From: Ottowia sp.
GTDB lineage: Bacteria; Pseudomonadota; Gammaproteobacteria; Burkholderiales; Burkholderiaceae_C
Length of the DNA stretch: 64,000 bases
Assembly (NCBI RefSeq): GCF_016703145.1
Contig: NZ_JADJCO010000003.1
Span: forward strand, 1,256,001 to 1,320,000
Direction of reading: 5' to 3'
This document shows, one piece after another, positions 1 through 7,400 of the stretch. A program made the position numbers and the translations under genes. Below the pieces are notes generated by a model, which was not told the origin of the DNA, did not search any database, and saw only the letters and a program-made list of their open reading frames with translations. Each line of letters begins with the position of its first letter. Position 1 is the stretch's first letter.

Positions 1-201
1 GCGGACGCCCGGGAACTGGCGCCGCGCGCCATGGTTGCCTTGACACTGCACCGCGCCGACGGCCGCACCGAGCGCTTCCAGGCTCGCGCGGCGATCGAAA
101 CCCAGCTGGAGGTCGAGCAGCTCAGGGACGGGGGCGTCATGCCGTCGATCCTCAAGAAGACCCTCCAGGCCCACCATGGCGGTGCTGACGTTGCGGCATG
201 A
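1..201 (+). CDS. Aconitase-family protein, C-terminal end (partial)
   Basis: The first 66 codons in frame 1 end at the TGA at 199-201. The peptide (…LAPRAMVALTLHRADG…, …IETQLEVEQLRDGGVMP…) matches the last stretch of the swivelling C-terminal domain of AcnA-type aconitases, where an 'I-T-P-x-E-V-x-Y-x-R-x-G-G-I-L-P' pattern precedes the end. Aconitases isomerise citrate and isocitrate, or related tricarboxylates, with a 4Fe-4S cluster; the cluster cysteines lie outside the window. The Arg-Asp in place of the usual Tyr-Arg-His before Gly-Gly suggests a divergent, pathway-specific paralogue rather than the TCA enzyme. Its stop codon overlaps the next start (ATGA at 198-201), so it is probably cotranscribed with the regulator, binding protein and lactonase that follow. 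Confidence 0.75.
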   Translation, partial: ADARELAPRAMVALTLHRADGRTERFQARAAIETQLEVEQLRDGGVMPSILKKTLQAHHGGADVAA

Positions 202-1133
202 ATGGGTGCCTGGCGGCAGGGCAGAATCCGGGTTCCATGGACCCCGGCAAGCCGCTTTCCGCCCAGATCATCGAGCTCATCCAGACCGACGGCCTGGAGG
301 TGGGCAGCCACTTGCCCGCGCAGCTGCTGGCCGATCGGCTGCGGGTGTCGCGCACGCCCATCAACGATGCGCTGGCGCTGCTGCAGGCCCATGGCGTGGT
401 CGAGAGGCAGAAGAATCGGGGCTATTTCGTGGCGCAGCCGGTGGATTTGGCTGAAGTGGCCGAGCAGGTGGCGCGCCAGGCTTCGGACGACGACGTCGTG
501 TCCGGCGCCTATTTCCGCATCGCGGACGATCTGTTCAAGGGCGAGCTGCCGCGCGAGGTGTCGGAGGTGCTGCTCCGCAGCCGCTACGCGCTCACGCTGG
601 CGCAGCTCAACGCGGTGCTGCACCGCATGGCGCAGGAAGGCTGGGTGCGGAAGAAGCGCGGCTACGGCTGGGAGTTTCAGGCCATGCTGACCACGCCCGA
701 GAGCCTGCTGCAGTCCTATCGCCTGCGCCTGGCGCTGGAGCCCGCGGCTCTGCTGGAGCCCGGCTACGCCATCGATCCGGAAGTCATCGAACGCTGCCGC
801 GCCGCCGAGCATCGCCTGCTGGAGGGAGCGATCGAGACCGACACGCCCGACCAACTGCACGAACGCGGCGTGCGCTTCCACGAATCGATCATCGAAGCCT
901 CGGGCAACCCCTTTTTCATCGACGCGATCCGCCGCGTCAACCGCATCCGGCGCCTGATCTCGTACCGCTTCATGCAGGACCGCCGGCGCTACAAGGAGCA
1001 TTGCCGCCAGCACCTGCGCATCCTCGACCTGCTGGAGGCAGGCCGCAACGACGAGGCATCGGCCGAGCTGCGCCGGCACCTCGAACGCACCCTCACCAAC
1101 CACCAGAAGATCAGCCGCATCCTGAAACCATGA
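198..1133 (+). CDS. GntR-family regulator with FCD domain
   Basis: 311 aa. A GntR winged helix-turn-helix occupies about residues 20-80 (recognition region LLADRLRVSRTPINDAL). A second winged-helix-like stretch lies at about 90-155. The remainder (about 160-300) is an all-helical FCD ligand-binding domain with its metal-site histidines (RFHESIIEASGNPF and EHCRQHLRIL). FCD regulators usually repress catabolic genes and respond to small organic acids. The ATG at 198 overlaps the upstream stop; an internal ATG at 237 (MDPGKPLS) is an equally reasonable start because the first 13 residues are not GntR-like. The gene ends in a 4-bp overlap with the next gene. It probably regulates this cluster; the ligand is unknown. 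Confidence 0.88.
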   Translation: MNGCLAAGQNPGSMDPGKPLSAQIIELIQTDGLEVGSHLPAQLLADRLRVSRTPINDALALLQAHGVVERQKNRGYFVAQPVDLAEVAEQVARQASDDDVVSGAYFRIADDLFKGELPREVSEVLLRSRYALTLAQLNAVLHRMAQEGWVRKKRGYGWEFQAMLTTPESLLQSYRLRLALEPAALLEPGYAIDPEVIERCRAAEHRLLEGAIETDTPDQLHERGVRFHESIIEASGNPFFIDAIRRVNRIRRLISYRFMQDRRRYKEHCRQHLRILDLLEAGRNDEASAELRRHLERTLTNHQKISRILKP

Positions 1134-1873
1134 GCACTTCACCCGCCATCGTCCAAGCTTTCGCGCCCACGGGCCAGCTCCGTGCGTCCATCAACCTGGG
1201 CAATCCCATCCTCGCCAACCGGGACCCGGCCACGGGCCAGCCGTTCGGCGTGTCCATCGACTTGGCCCGGGGCCTGGCGCAGGCCCTGGGCGTCGGGATA
1301 GAACTGGTGGTGTTCGACGCCGCCGGCAAGTCGGTCGAGGCGGTGGAGCAGGGGCGCGCCGACATCGGCTTCTTCGCCATCGATCCCAAGCGGGGCGAGC
1401 ACATCGCGTTCACAGCGCCCTACGTCCTGATCGAGGGCAGCTACCTGGTGCGCGAAGACTCGCCCCTGCGGTCGAACGACGAGGTGGACCGGGCCGGCAC
1501 GCGAGTCGTGGTCGGCAAGGGCAGCGCGTACGACCTGTTCCTCACGCGCGAGCTGAAGGCGGCCGAGATCGTGCGCGCGCCCACCTCGCCGGCCGTGGTG
1601 GATGTGTTCGTCGAGCAGCAGGCGGCGGTCGCCGCCGGCGTGCGCCAGCAACTGCAGGCCGACCTGGCGCGTTTGCCTGGCCACCGGCTGCTGCCGGGGC
1701 GCTTCATGGTGATCCAGCAGGCCATGGGTGTGCCGAAGTCGCGCGGCGCCGACGCGGCAGCCTTCCTGGCCGCCTACGTGGAGCGCATGAAGGCGAGCGG
1801 CTTCGTGGCCGAGGCGCTGGCGCGGCACGGCATCCAGGGCGCGTCGGTGGCGCCCGCGGCGGCGGGGGGCTGA
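1130..1873 (+). CDS. Solute-binding-protein-family 3 domain protein without signal peptide
   Basis: 247 aa from the ATG at 1130, which overlaps the regulator's stop. The fold is that of an ABC-type amino-acid/organic-acid binding protein: lobe 1 contains 'ANRDPATGQPFGVSIDLARGL', a typical 'G-x-x-x-D-L' motif, then 'VEQGRADIGFFAIDPKRGEHIAFTAPY', the family signature of substrate contact residues. The second lobe has 'VVVGKGSAYDLFL'. No hydrophobic signal sequence precedes the domain, and the upstream in-frame extension lies inside the regulator gene and is not hydrophobic, so the protein is probably cytoplasmic. It may sense or carry a ligand rather than feed an ABC transporter; no permease or ATPase gene is adjacent. 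Confidence 0.75.
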   Translation: MSTSPAIVQAFAPTGQLRASINLGNPILANRDPATGQPFGVSIDLARGLAQALGVGIELVVFDAAGKSVEAVEQGRADIGFFAIDPKRGEHIAFTAPYVLIEGSYLVREDSPLRSNDEVDRAGTRVVVGKGSAYDLFLTRELKAAEIVRAPTSPAVVDVFVEQQAAVAAGVRQQLQADLARLPGHRLLPGRFMVIQQAMGVPKSRGADAAAFLAAYVERMKASGFVAEALARHGIQGASVAPAAAGG

Positions 1874-1877
1874 GGCA

Positions 1878-2951
1878 GTGTTCGCCTACGTCGGCTCCCG
1901 CACCACGCGCGAGCGTCACGCGCGCGGCGATGGCATCAGCGTGTTCCGCCGCGATCCGGCCACGGGCGCGCTCGATCTGGTGCAGGTGCACGGCGATCTG
2001 GTCAACCCCTCGTTCCTGGCGCTCAACCGGGCCGCTACCCGGCTGTACGCGGTGCGCGGCGACGGCGAAGACATGAGCGCCTTCGCCGTCGATCCCGCCA
2101 CCGGCGGCATCCGCCTGCTGGGCCGCCAGTCGACCGGCGGGCGCAACCCCGTGCATCTGGCACTGGATTCGAGCGAGCGGTTTATCGTCGTCTCCAACCA
2201 CCTCACCAGCAGCCTGGCCGTCCTGCCCTTGTCGGAGGACGGTGTCCCGCAGCCGCTGGCGCAACGAGTGCCGCTGGCAGGCGAACCGGGGCCGCACCGC
2301 AAGGAACAGCCCTTCGCCAAGCCCCACTTCAATCCGTTCGATCCGAGCGGCCGGTTCGTCGTGGTACCGGACAAGGGCGTGGACCGGGTGTTCAGCTTCC
2401 GCTTCGACAACGGCCGCCTGACGCCCGCCGCAAAACCCGAGGCCCTGGCGCGCGAGGGCGCTGGACCGCGCCACCTGGCGTTCCATCCCGTCCGGCCCTG
2501 GGCCTACGCCATCAATGAGCTGGACTCCACCGTCACCGCCTATGCCTTCGATCCGCGCGACGGGGCGCTGCAGCCCTTTCAGGTGGTGAGCGCGCTGTCG
2601 GACCGCTTCACCGGCAACAGCCGGGCCTCCGAAATCGAGGTGCATCCAGCGGGCCACGTCCTCTACGCATCGAATCGGGGCGAGGACAGCATCGCGGTGA
2701 TGTCCGTCGATCCGGCCACGGGCCGGCTGGCGCTGGTGCAGACCATGCCCTCGGGCGGCACGACGCCGCGCTTCTTCGCGGTGGCGCCGGAGGGCCGCTG
2801 GCTCTACGTGCTCAACGAGGACAGCGACGCCATCGTCCTGCTGCGGGTAGAGCAGGGGACGGGGCGGCTCATCGGGACGGGGCAAGCCTGGCGCTGCGGC
2901 AGCTCCGTGTGCATGGTGTTCTCGCGGACGCCCATGACGGCCGGGGGCTGA
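1878..2951 (+). CDS. Lactonase-family beta-propeller protein (6-phosphogluconolactonase-like)
   Basis: 357 aa from a GTG start four bases after the preceding stop. Repeated blade motifs run through the whole length (FAYVGSRTT, 'SVFRRDPATGALDLV', 'SAFAVDPATGGIRLLG', 'LNRAATRLYAV', 'DSSERFIVVSNH', 'PSGRFVVVPDKG', 'HPAGHVLYASNRGEDSIAV'), the pattern of seven-bladed lactonase family proteins such as YbhE/Pgl. These hydrolyse sugar or cyclic-acid lactones; muconate-lactonizing relatives share the fold. No secretion signal is present, so it should act in the cytoplasm. Position at the end of an overlapping aconitase-GntR-binding-protein series suggests a shared catabolic role, perhaps on a lactone-forming acid, but the substrate cannot be read from sequence. 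Confidence 0.82.
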   Translation: MFAYVGSRTTRERHARGDGISVFRRDPATGALDLVQVHGDLVNPSFLALNRAATRLYAVRGDGEDMSAFAVDPATGGIRLLGRQSTGGRNPVHLALDSSERFIVVSNHLTSSLAVLPLSEDGVPQPLAQRVPLAGEPGPHRKEQPFAKPHFNPFDPSGRFVVVPDKGVDRVFSFRFDNGRLTPAAKPEALAREGAGPRHLAFHPVRPWAYAINELDSTVTAYAFDPRDGALQPFQVVSALSDRFTGNSRASEIEVHPAGHVLYASNRGEDSIAVMSVDPATGRLALVQTMPSGGTTPRFFAVAPEGRWLYVLNEDSDAIVLLRVEQGTGRLIGTGQAWRCGSSVCMVFSRTPMTAGG

Positions 2952-2958
2952 GGCGCCC

Positions 2959-3143
2959 TCAGGCCGCGCGGCGCTGCCACCAGCGCATCGTGCGGGGCAG
3001 CACCTGCACGCTGACGCCGAAGTCGCGGTCCACCAGCGCATGCCTTCGCTGGCGCCGGCGAACATGGAGCGCGCGGCCAGATCCAGGATGCTGGCGGCGT
3101 CGCGCGGCAGCGCGGGCGAGGCGGGCGTTTGAACGGCGGGCAT
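2959..3143 (-). pseudogene. Small frameshifted hypothetical ORF
   Basis: Reading from the ATG at 3143 gives MPAVQTPASPALPRDAASIL…SMFAGASEGMRW. With one base removed near 3032 the frame continues as VDRDFGVSVQVLPRTMRWWQRRAA and stops at 2959-2961, which would make a protein of about 60 aa with a sensible basic tail. Without the correction the frame runs antisense through the neighbouring lactonase gene. It is not a family I recognise. It lies divergently next to the palindromic operator at 3179-3207, so it might be controlled by it. Confidence 0.3.
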
Positions 3144-3178
3144 GCGAGCAAAGGCAGCCTGCGCGGAGGATCTAAAAA

Positions 3179-3207
3179 TACCCGGACAAAATAATTAAAT
3201 CCGGGTA
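3179..3207. promoter_or_regulatory. Palindromic operator candidate upstream of the DUF2239-MATE operon
   Basis: A perfect 8-bp inverted repeat, TACCCGGA and TCCGGGTA, is separated by 13 AT-rich bases, ending 11 bp before the DUF2239 start at 3218. The size and symmetry (29 bp in all) fit a dimeric TetR- or MarR-type repressor site. No regulator gene is adjacent on this side. Confidence 0.55.
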
Positions 3208-3217
3208 AAATTTGTGC

Positions 3218-3835
3218 ATGAACACGATCTTTCAATCCCGCTACACGGCCTTCGCGGACGAGCGCATGGTTGCGCGCGGCTCGTATGCCGACATCGCACA
3301 GGCCTTGGCGGCGGGCGATGTCGGTGGCCCCGTCCTGGTCTTCGACGACGCCACCGGTGCCCCGGTGGACACGCCGCCGCGCCCCGAGCATGCGGCGCTG
3401 CTGGCGCGCATGGGCAGCGAAGCGTCAAGCGCACCGGCCACGGCCGGCGCCGATGAGGCACCGCGCCCATCGCCCGGCCGTCCGCGCCTGGGCGTGGTGG
3501 CGCGCGAAGTGACCTTGCTGCCACGCCATTGGGAATGGCTGTCCACGCAGCCCGGCGGCGCCTCGGCCGCCTTGCGCCGCTTGGTGGAGCAGGCCAGAAA
3601 ATCCAGCGAACAGGTCGGCGACCGCCGCCAAGCGGGCGAGAGAAGCTACAAGTTCATGAGCGCCATCGCCGGCCACCGGCCCGAGTTCGAGGAGGCCGCG
3701 CGCGCCCTGTTCGCGGCGGACGTCCGCGCCTTCGCCGCTGGCATCGCGCCCTGGCCCCAGGATGTGCGCGCGCACCTGGAACGCCTGGCGCAAGGCGCCT
3801 TCGGCTCGCCAGCCGGCGAGCAGGCCGAGCCATGA
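3218..3835 (+). CDS. DUF2239 family protein
   Basis: 205 aa starting at MNTIFQSRYTAFADERMVA; the ATG at 3218 is preferred over one two codons upstream. The protein has the DUF2239 layout: an N-terminal domain (about 1-65), a Pro/Ala-rich linker (about 70-95), then 'GRPRLGVVAREVTLLPRHWEWL' and 'GGASAALRRLVEQARK', a basic conserved block, ending with an acidic helical tail. 'EVTLLPRHWEWL…GGASAALRRLV' is the family hallmark. The function is not known. It overlaps the MATE gene by 4 bp (ATGA at 3832-3835), so the two are translated as a pair and probably share the palindromic operator upstream. Confidence 0.8.
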   Translation: MNTIFQSRYTAFADERMVARGSYADIAQALAAGDVGGPVLVFDDATGAPVDTPPRPEHAALLARMGSEASSAPATAGADEAPRPSPGRPRLGVVAREVTLLPRHWEWLSTQPGGASAALRRLVEQARKSSEQVGDRRQAGERSYKFMSAIAGHRPEFEEAARALFAADVRAFAAGIAPWPQDVRAHLERLAQGAFGSPAGEQAEP

Positions 3836-5202
3836 CCGCCAAACCTGTCAACGCCGGCGCCACACGCCCGCTGTGGCGCACCTACCTGGCCTTTCTGGGC
3901 CCCATGGTGCTGGCCAACATCCTGCAATCGCTTTCGGGCAGCGTGAACGCGGTCTACATCGGCCAGATGCTGGGCACCGCCGCGCTGGCCGCCGTGGCGG
4001 GCATGTTCCCGGTGGTGTTCTTCTTCATCGCGCTGGTCATCGGCGTGGGCGCCGGCGCCTCGGTGTTGATCGGCCAGGCCTGGGGCGCGCGCGAGCCGCG
4101 CAAGGCCAAGGCCATCGCCGGCACCGCACTGGCGCTGGGCGGCCTGATCGGCCTGGCCGCCGCCGTGCTGGGCGAGCTGTTCGCGCGCCCCGCGCTGGCG
4201 GCGCTGGGCACCGCGCCCGAGCTGCTGCCCGACGCCGTGGCCTATGCGCGCGTGATGATGCTGAGCATGCCGCTGCTGCTGCTGTTCGTCCTGTTCACGC
4301 AGTTGCTGCGCGGCGTGGGCGACACGCTGACGCCGCTGCTGGCGCTGTGCCTGTCCACCAGCGTGGGCCTGCTGCTGACGCCGGCGCTGATCCAGGGCTG
4401 GCTGGGCCTGCCGAAGCTGGGCGTGGTCAGCGCGGCGGTGGCGGGCTGGGTGTCGTTCGCCGTGGCGCTGGCCTTCCTCTGGTTTTATCTGCGGCGCAAG
4501 CGCCATCCGCTGGCGCCGGATGCCGCGCTGCTGCGCGCGCTGCGCATCAACCCGGCGCTGCTGCGCGCGGTGCTGCGCATCGGCGTGCCGACCGGCGTGC
4601 AGATGGTGACCATCGCCATGGCCGAACTGACCATTCTGGGCCTGGTCAACGGCTACGGCGCCGACGCCACGGCCGCCTACGGCGCGGTGAACCAGATCGT
4701 CAACTACGTGCAGTTCCCGGCGCTGTCGATCGCCATCACGGCGTCGATCCTGGGCGCGCAGGCCATCGGCGCCGGCCGCACCGAGCGCCTGTCGCCCATC
4801 GTGCGCACCGGCCTGCTGCTGAACCTGGTGCTGACGGGCAGCCTGGTGCTGCTGGGCTACGCGTTGTCGCGCCGGCTGCTGGGCTTCTTCCTGACCACGC
4901 CGCACGTGCTGGAGATGGCGCAGACCCTGCTGCACGTGATGCTGTGGTCCAGCGTGGTGTTCGGCATGCAGGCGGTGGTGGCCGGCGTCATGCGCGCCAG
5001 CGGCACGGTGTGGGTGCCGACGGGCATCGCCATCGCCTCGATCCTGCTGGTGCAGCTGCCGGCGGCGCACGCGCTGTCGGCGCGCTTCGGGCTGCAGGGG
5101 GTGTGGATGTCGTACCCGGTGGTGTTCAGCGTGATGCTGGCCCTGCAGAGCGCCTTCTACCTGCTGGTGTGGCGCTACCGCGGGATCGAGCGGCTGGTCT
5201 GA
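3832..5202 (+). CDS. MATE-family multidrug/sodium antiporter
   Basis: 456 aa, mostly hydrophobic, with about 12 predicted membrane helices in two halves of similar design. N-terminal 'WRTYLAFLGPMVLANILQSL', 'VYIGQMLGTAALAAVAGMFPV' and 'IGVGAGASVLIGQAWGAREPRKAK' are MATE signatures: the G-Q-x-x-G-A motif after helix 3, repeated in the second half as 'ASILGAQAIGAGRTERL'. MATE transporters export cationic drugs or metabolites in exchange for Na+ or H+ across the inner membrane. The start overlaps DUF2239 (ATGA), implying translational coupling, and expression is probably repressed through the upstream palindrome. The substrate is unknown. Confidence 0.92.
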   Translation: MTAKPVNAGATRPLWRTYLAFLGPMVLANILQSLSGSVNAVYIGQMLGTAALAAVAGMFPVVFFFIALVIGVGAGASVLIGQAWGAREPRKAKAIAGTALALGGLIGLAAAVLGELFARPALAALGTAPELLPDAVAYARVMMLSMPLLLLFVLFTQLLRGVGDTLTPLLALCLSTSVGLLLTPALIQGWLGLPKLGVVSAAVAGWVSFAVALAFLWFYLRRKRHPLAPDAALLRALRINPALLRAVLRIGVPTGVQMVTIAMAELTILGLVNGYGADATAAYGAVNQIVNYVQFPALSIAITASILGAQAIGAGRTERLSPIVRTGLLLNLVLTGSLVLLGYALSRRLLGFFLTTPHVLEMAQTLLHVMLWSSVVFGMQAVVAGVMRASGTVWVPTGIAIASILLVQLPAAHALSARFGLQGVWMSYPVVFSVMLALQSAFYLLVWRYRGIERLV

Positions 5203-5209
5203 ACGCGGC

Positions 5210-6697
5210 TCAGGCCGCGTGCCGCCGCATCACCCGCGGCAGAATCAGCACCGCCAGGATGACCACGATCAGCACGACCGAGACCGGCCGCTCGACGAAC
5301 ACGCTCCACTTGCCCTCGCCGATCGACAGCGCGTTGCGCATCTGCGCCTCGGCCAGCGGCCCCAGGATCATGCCCACCACCACCGGCGCGGTCGGGAAGT
5401 CGAAGCGCCGCATCAGCACGCCGATGGCGCCGATGGCGTACAGCAGGAACAGATCGAACGTGCTTTGCCGCATGCCGTAGGCGCCCACGGTGGCGAAGAT
5501 CAGGATGCCGGCGTACAGCTGCGGCTTGGGGATCTTCAGCAGCTTCACCCACAGGCCCACCATCGGCAGGTTCAGCACCAGCAGCATGACATTGCCGATG
5601 TACAGCGACGCGATCAGCGCCCACACCAGCGCGGCCGAGGTGGTGAACAGCTGCGGCCCCGGCTGGATGCCGTAGTTCTGGAACGCGCCCAGCAGGATGG
5701 CGGTGGTGTTGCTGGTGGGGATGCCCAGCGTCAGCAGCGGGATCAGCGCGGCGGTGACGGTGGCGTTGTTGGCCGCCTCGGGCCCGGCCACGCCCTCGAT
5801 GGCGCCCCGGGTGCCGAACTCGGCGCGGTCCTCGCCCTTGGCCAGCTTCTTCTCGGTGGCGTAGCTGAGGAAGGTCGGGATCTCCGTGCCGCCGGCCGGG
5901 ATGCAGCCGAAGGGCGTGCCGATGGCCGCGCCGCGCAGCCACGCGGGCACGCTGCGGCGCCAGTCGCGCCGGCTCATGTGCACGCGCGTCAGGGTGTTCT
6001 GCGTCTCCGCGACCTTGCCCTCGAACAGCACGGCGTGCAGCACCTCGGCCACGGCGAACAGGCCCACGGCCACCAGCACGATCTCGATGCCGTCCAGGAA
6101 CTCGGGCTTGCCGCCGGTGTAGCGCGGCTGGCCGCTGATCTGGTCCATGCCGACCAGGCCCACCGCCAGTCCGCTGAACAGCGCCGTGAGGCCGCGCACC
6201 GTGCTCTTGCCCAGCACCGCGCTCACGGTGGTGAAGGCCAGCACCATCAGCAGGAAGTATTCGGGCGGGCCCAGCTTGACGGCGTAGTCGGCCACCACGG
6301 GCGCGAACAGCGTGACCACCACGGTGGCGATGGTGCCGGCCACGAAGGAGCCGATGGCCGCCGTGGCCAGCGCCTGCCCGGCGCGGCCGCTCTTGGCCAT
6401 CTTGTTGCCTTCCATCGCGGTGACCATGCTGGCCGTCTCGCCCGGCGTGTTGAGCAGGATGGAGGTGGTGGAGCCACCGTACATGGCCCCGTAGTAGATG
6501 CCGGCGAAGAAGATCATCGACGCCGTGATGTCCACCTTGGCGGTGATGGGCAGCAGCATGGCCACCGTGGTGGCCGGGCCGATGCCGGGCAGCACGCCCA
6601 CGGCGGTGCCCAGGGCGCAGCCGAACAGCGCCCACAGCAGGTTGGTGACGGTGAGGGCGGTGGAAAAGCCCTGCAGCAGGAGGTTGACGGTGTCCAT
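5210..6697 (-). CDS. tctA: Tripartite tricarboxylate transporter, large permease TctA
   Basis: 495 aa, with about 11-12 membrane helices. Both conserved glycine/proline loops of TctA are present: 'GVLPGIGPATTVAMLLPIT' near residue 35-53 with 'GGSTTSILLNTPGE' soon after, and the second-half mirror 'GCIPAGGTEIPTFLSYATEK' and 'LGIPTSNTTAILLGAF'. TctA is the main membrane subunit taking up a carboxylate with a sodium or proton gradient. It is the last gene of a minus-strand tctCBA operon and lies 19 bp after tctB. Its tail ends 7 bp from the convergent MATE gene. The substrate (citrate, tricarballylate or another acid) is not evident. Confidence 0.93.
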   Translation of the reverse strand: MDTVNLLLQGFSTALTVTNLLWALFGCALGTAVGVLPGIGPATTVAMLLPITAKVDITASMIFFAGIYYGAMYGGSTTSILLNTPGETASMVTAMEGNKMAKSGRAGQALATAAIGSFVAGTIATVVVTLFAPVVADYAVKLGPPEYFLLMVLAFTTVSAVLGKSTVRGLTALFSGLAVGLVGMDQISGQPRYTGGKPEFLDGIEIVLVAVGLFAVAEVLHAVLFEGKVAETQNTLTRVHMSRRDWRRSVPAWLRGAAIGTPFGCIPAGGTEIPTFLSYATEKKLAKGEDRAEFGTRGAIEGVAGPEAANNATVTAALIPLLTLGIPTSNTTAILLGAFQNYGIQPGPQLFTTSAALVWALIASLYIGNVMLLVLNLPMVGLWVKLLKIPKPQLYAGILIFATVGAYGMRQSTFDLFLLYAIGAIGVLMRRFDFPTAPVVVGMILGPLAEAQMRNALSIGEGKWSVFVERPVSVVLIVVILAVLILPRVMRRHAA

Positions 6698-6716
6698 GGC
6701 CTGGGCGTCTCCCGCG

Positions 6717-7277
6717 TCAGATCCAGCCGCCGGCCGTGAGGCCCGGCAGGTTGATGGCCAGGAACTTGGTGAACAGCCAGTACACCGGCGCGGCGATGGC
6801 CAGCCCCGTGGCGATGTCCACCACCCAGGTGCGGTGCGGCTTGCCGAAGGCGCGCTTCAGGCCCTGCACCGCCAGCACGTAGGCCAGCGCGCAGCTCAGG
6901 ATGAAGCCGATGCGCTCGATCAGCGCCGCGTTGAGCAGCAGGCCGGCCGAGACCCAGACGAAGCCTCGCCAGTCGGGGCCGGCATCGCCCGGCCCCACCT
7001 CCATCTCGCGGTAGCCGCCGGTGCGCGCCTCCCACAGCAGCACGGCGCCGCAGGCCATCAGCGCCAAGGCCACCACCCAGGGCAGAAAGTTCGCGCCCAC
7101 GCCGCCGTAGCCGGCCTCGGACGGGATGTCCACGGCGCCCACCGCCAGGCCCGCGCCGACCAGGAAGACGAGCGCGCTGACCAGCGTCTCCCACCACCGC
7201 GCCTGGCCGGAGGGATGGTCAGGCTCGGGGTGGTCGGGCCGCATCTCCAGCGGCAGGTTGGGTCGCGGGCTCGTCAT
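6717..7277 (-). CDS. tctB: Tripartite tricarboxylate transporter, small permease TctB
   Basis: 186 aa. A 27-residue polar N-terminus is followed by four hydrophobic segments (about 30-50, 64-82, 108-135, 155-178), the TctB architecture. The conserved feature 'G.GANFLPWVVALALMACGAVLL' follows helix 1. TctB pairs with TctA in the inner membrane. The gene sits between tctC (123 bp upstream, with a dispersed repeat in the gap) and tctA (19 bp downstream). The annotated start is the first ATG; a later start at MRPDHPEP is possible. Confidence 0.85.
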   Translation of the reverse strand: MTSPRPNLPLEMRPDHPEPDHPSGQARWWETLVSALVFLVGAGLAVGAVDIPSEAGYGGVGANFLPWVVALALMACGAVLLWEARTGGYREMEVGPGDAGPDWRGFVWVSAGLLLNAALIERIGFILSCALAYVLAVQGLKRAFGKPHRTWVVDIATGLAIAAPVYWLFTKFLAINLPGLTAGGWI

Positions 7278-7330
7278 GCGGGGCTCCTCCGGCGGGGCAG
7301 GCCGCCCACGGGGGCGTGGGCGACGCCAGT

Positions 7331-7397
7331 AAACTATTTAATTGATAGCAACCAAGCGTTTATCCACGACGGCTTCGATGGATTTCTATTCAAAACA
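7331..7397 (+). repeat. Dispersed element, copy 1 (between tctC and tctB)
   Basis: The segment runs 'attgatagcaaccaagcg…', '…tatccacgacggcttcgat' and then an AT-rich end. It shares the order and spacing of the other copies in this window, though its core is among the more divergent. It lies in the only large gap of the tctCBA operon. Confidence 0.6.
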
Positions 7398-7400
7398 GAG

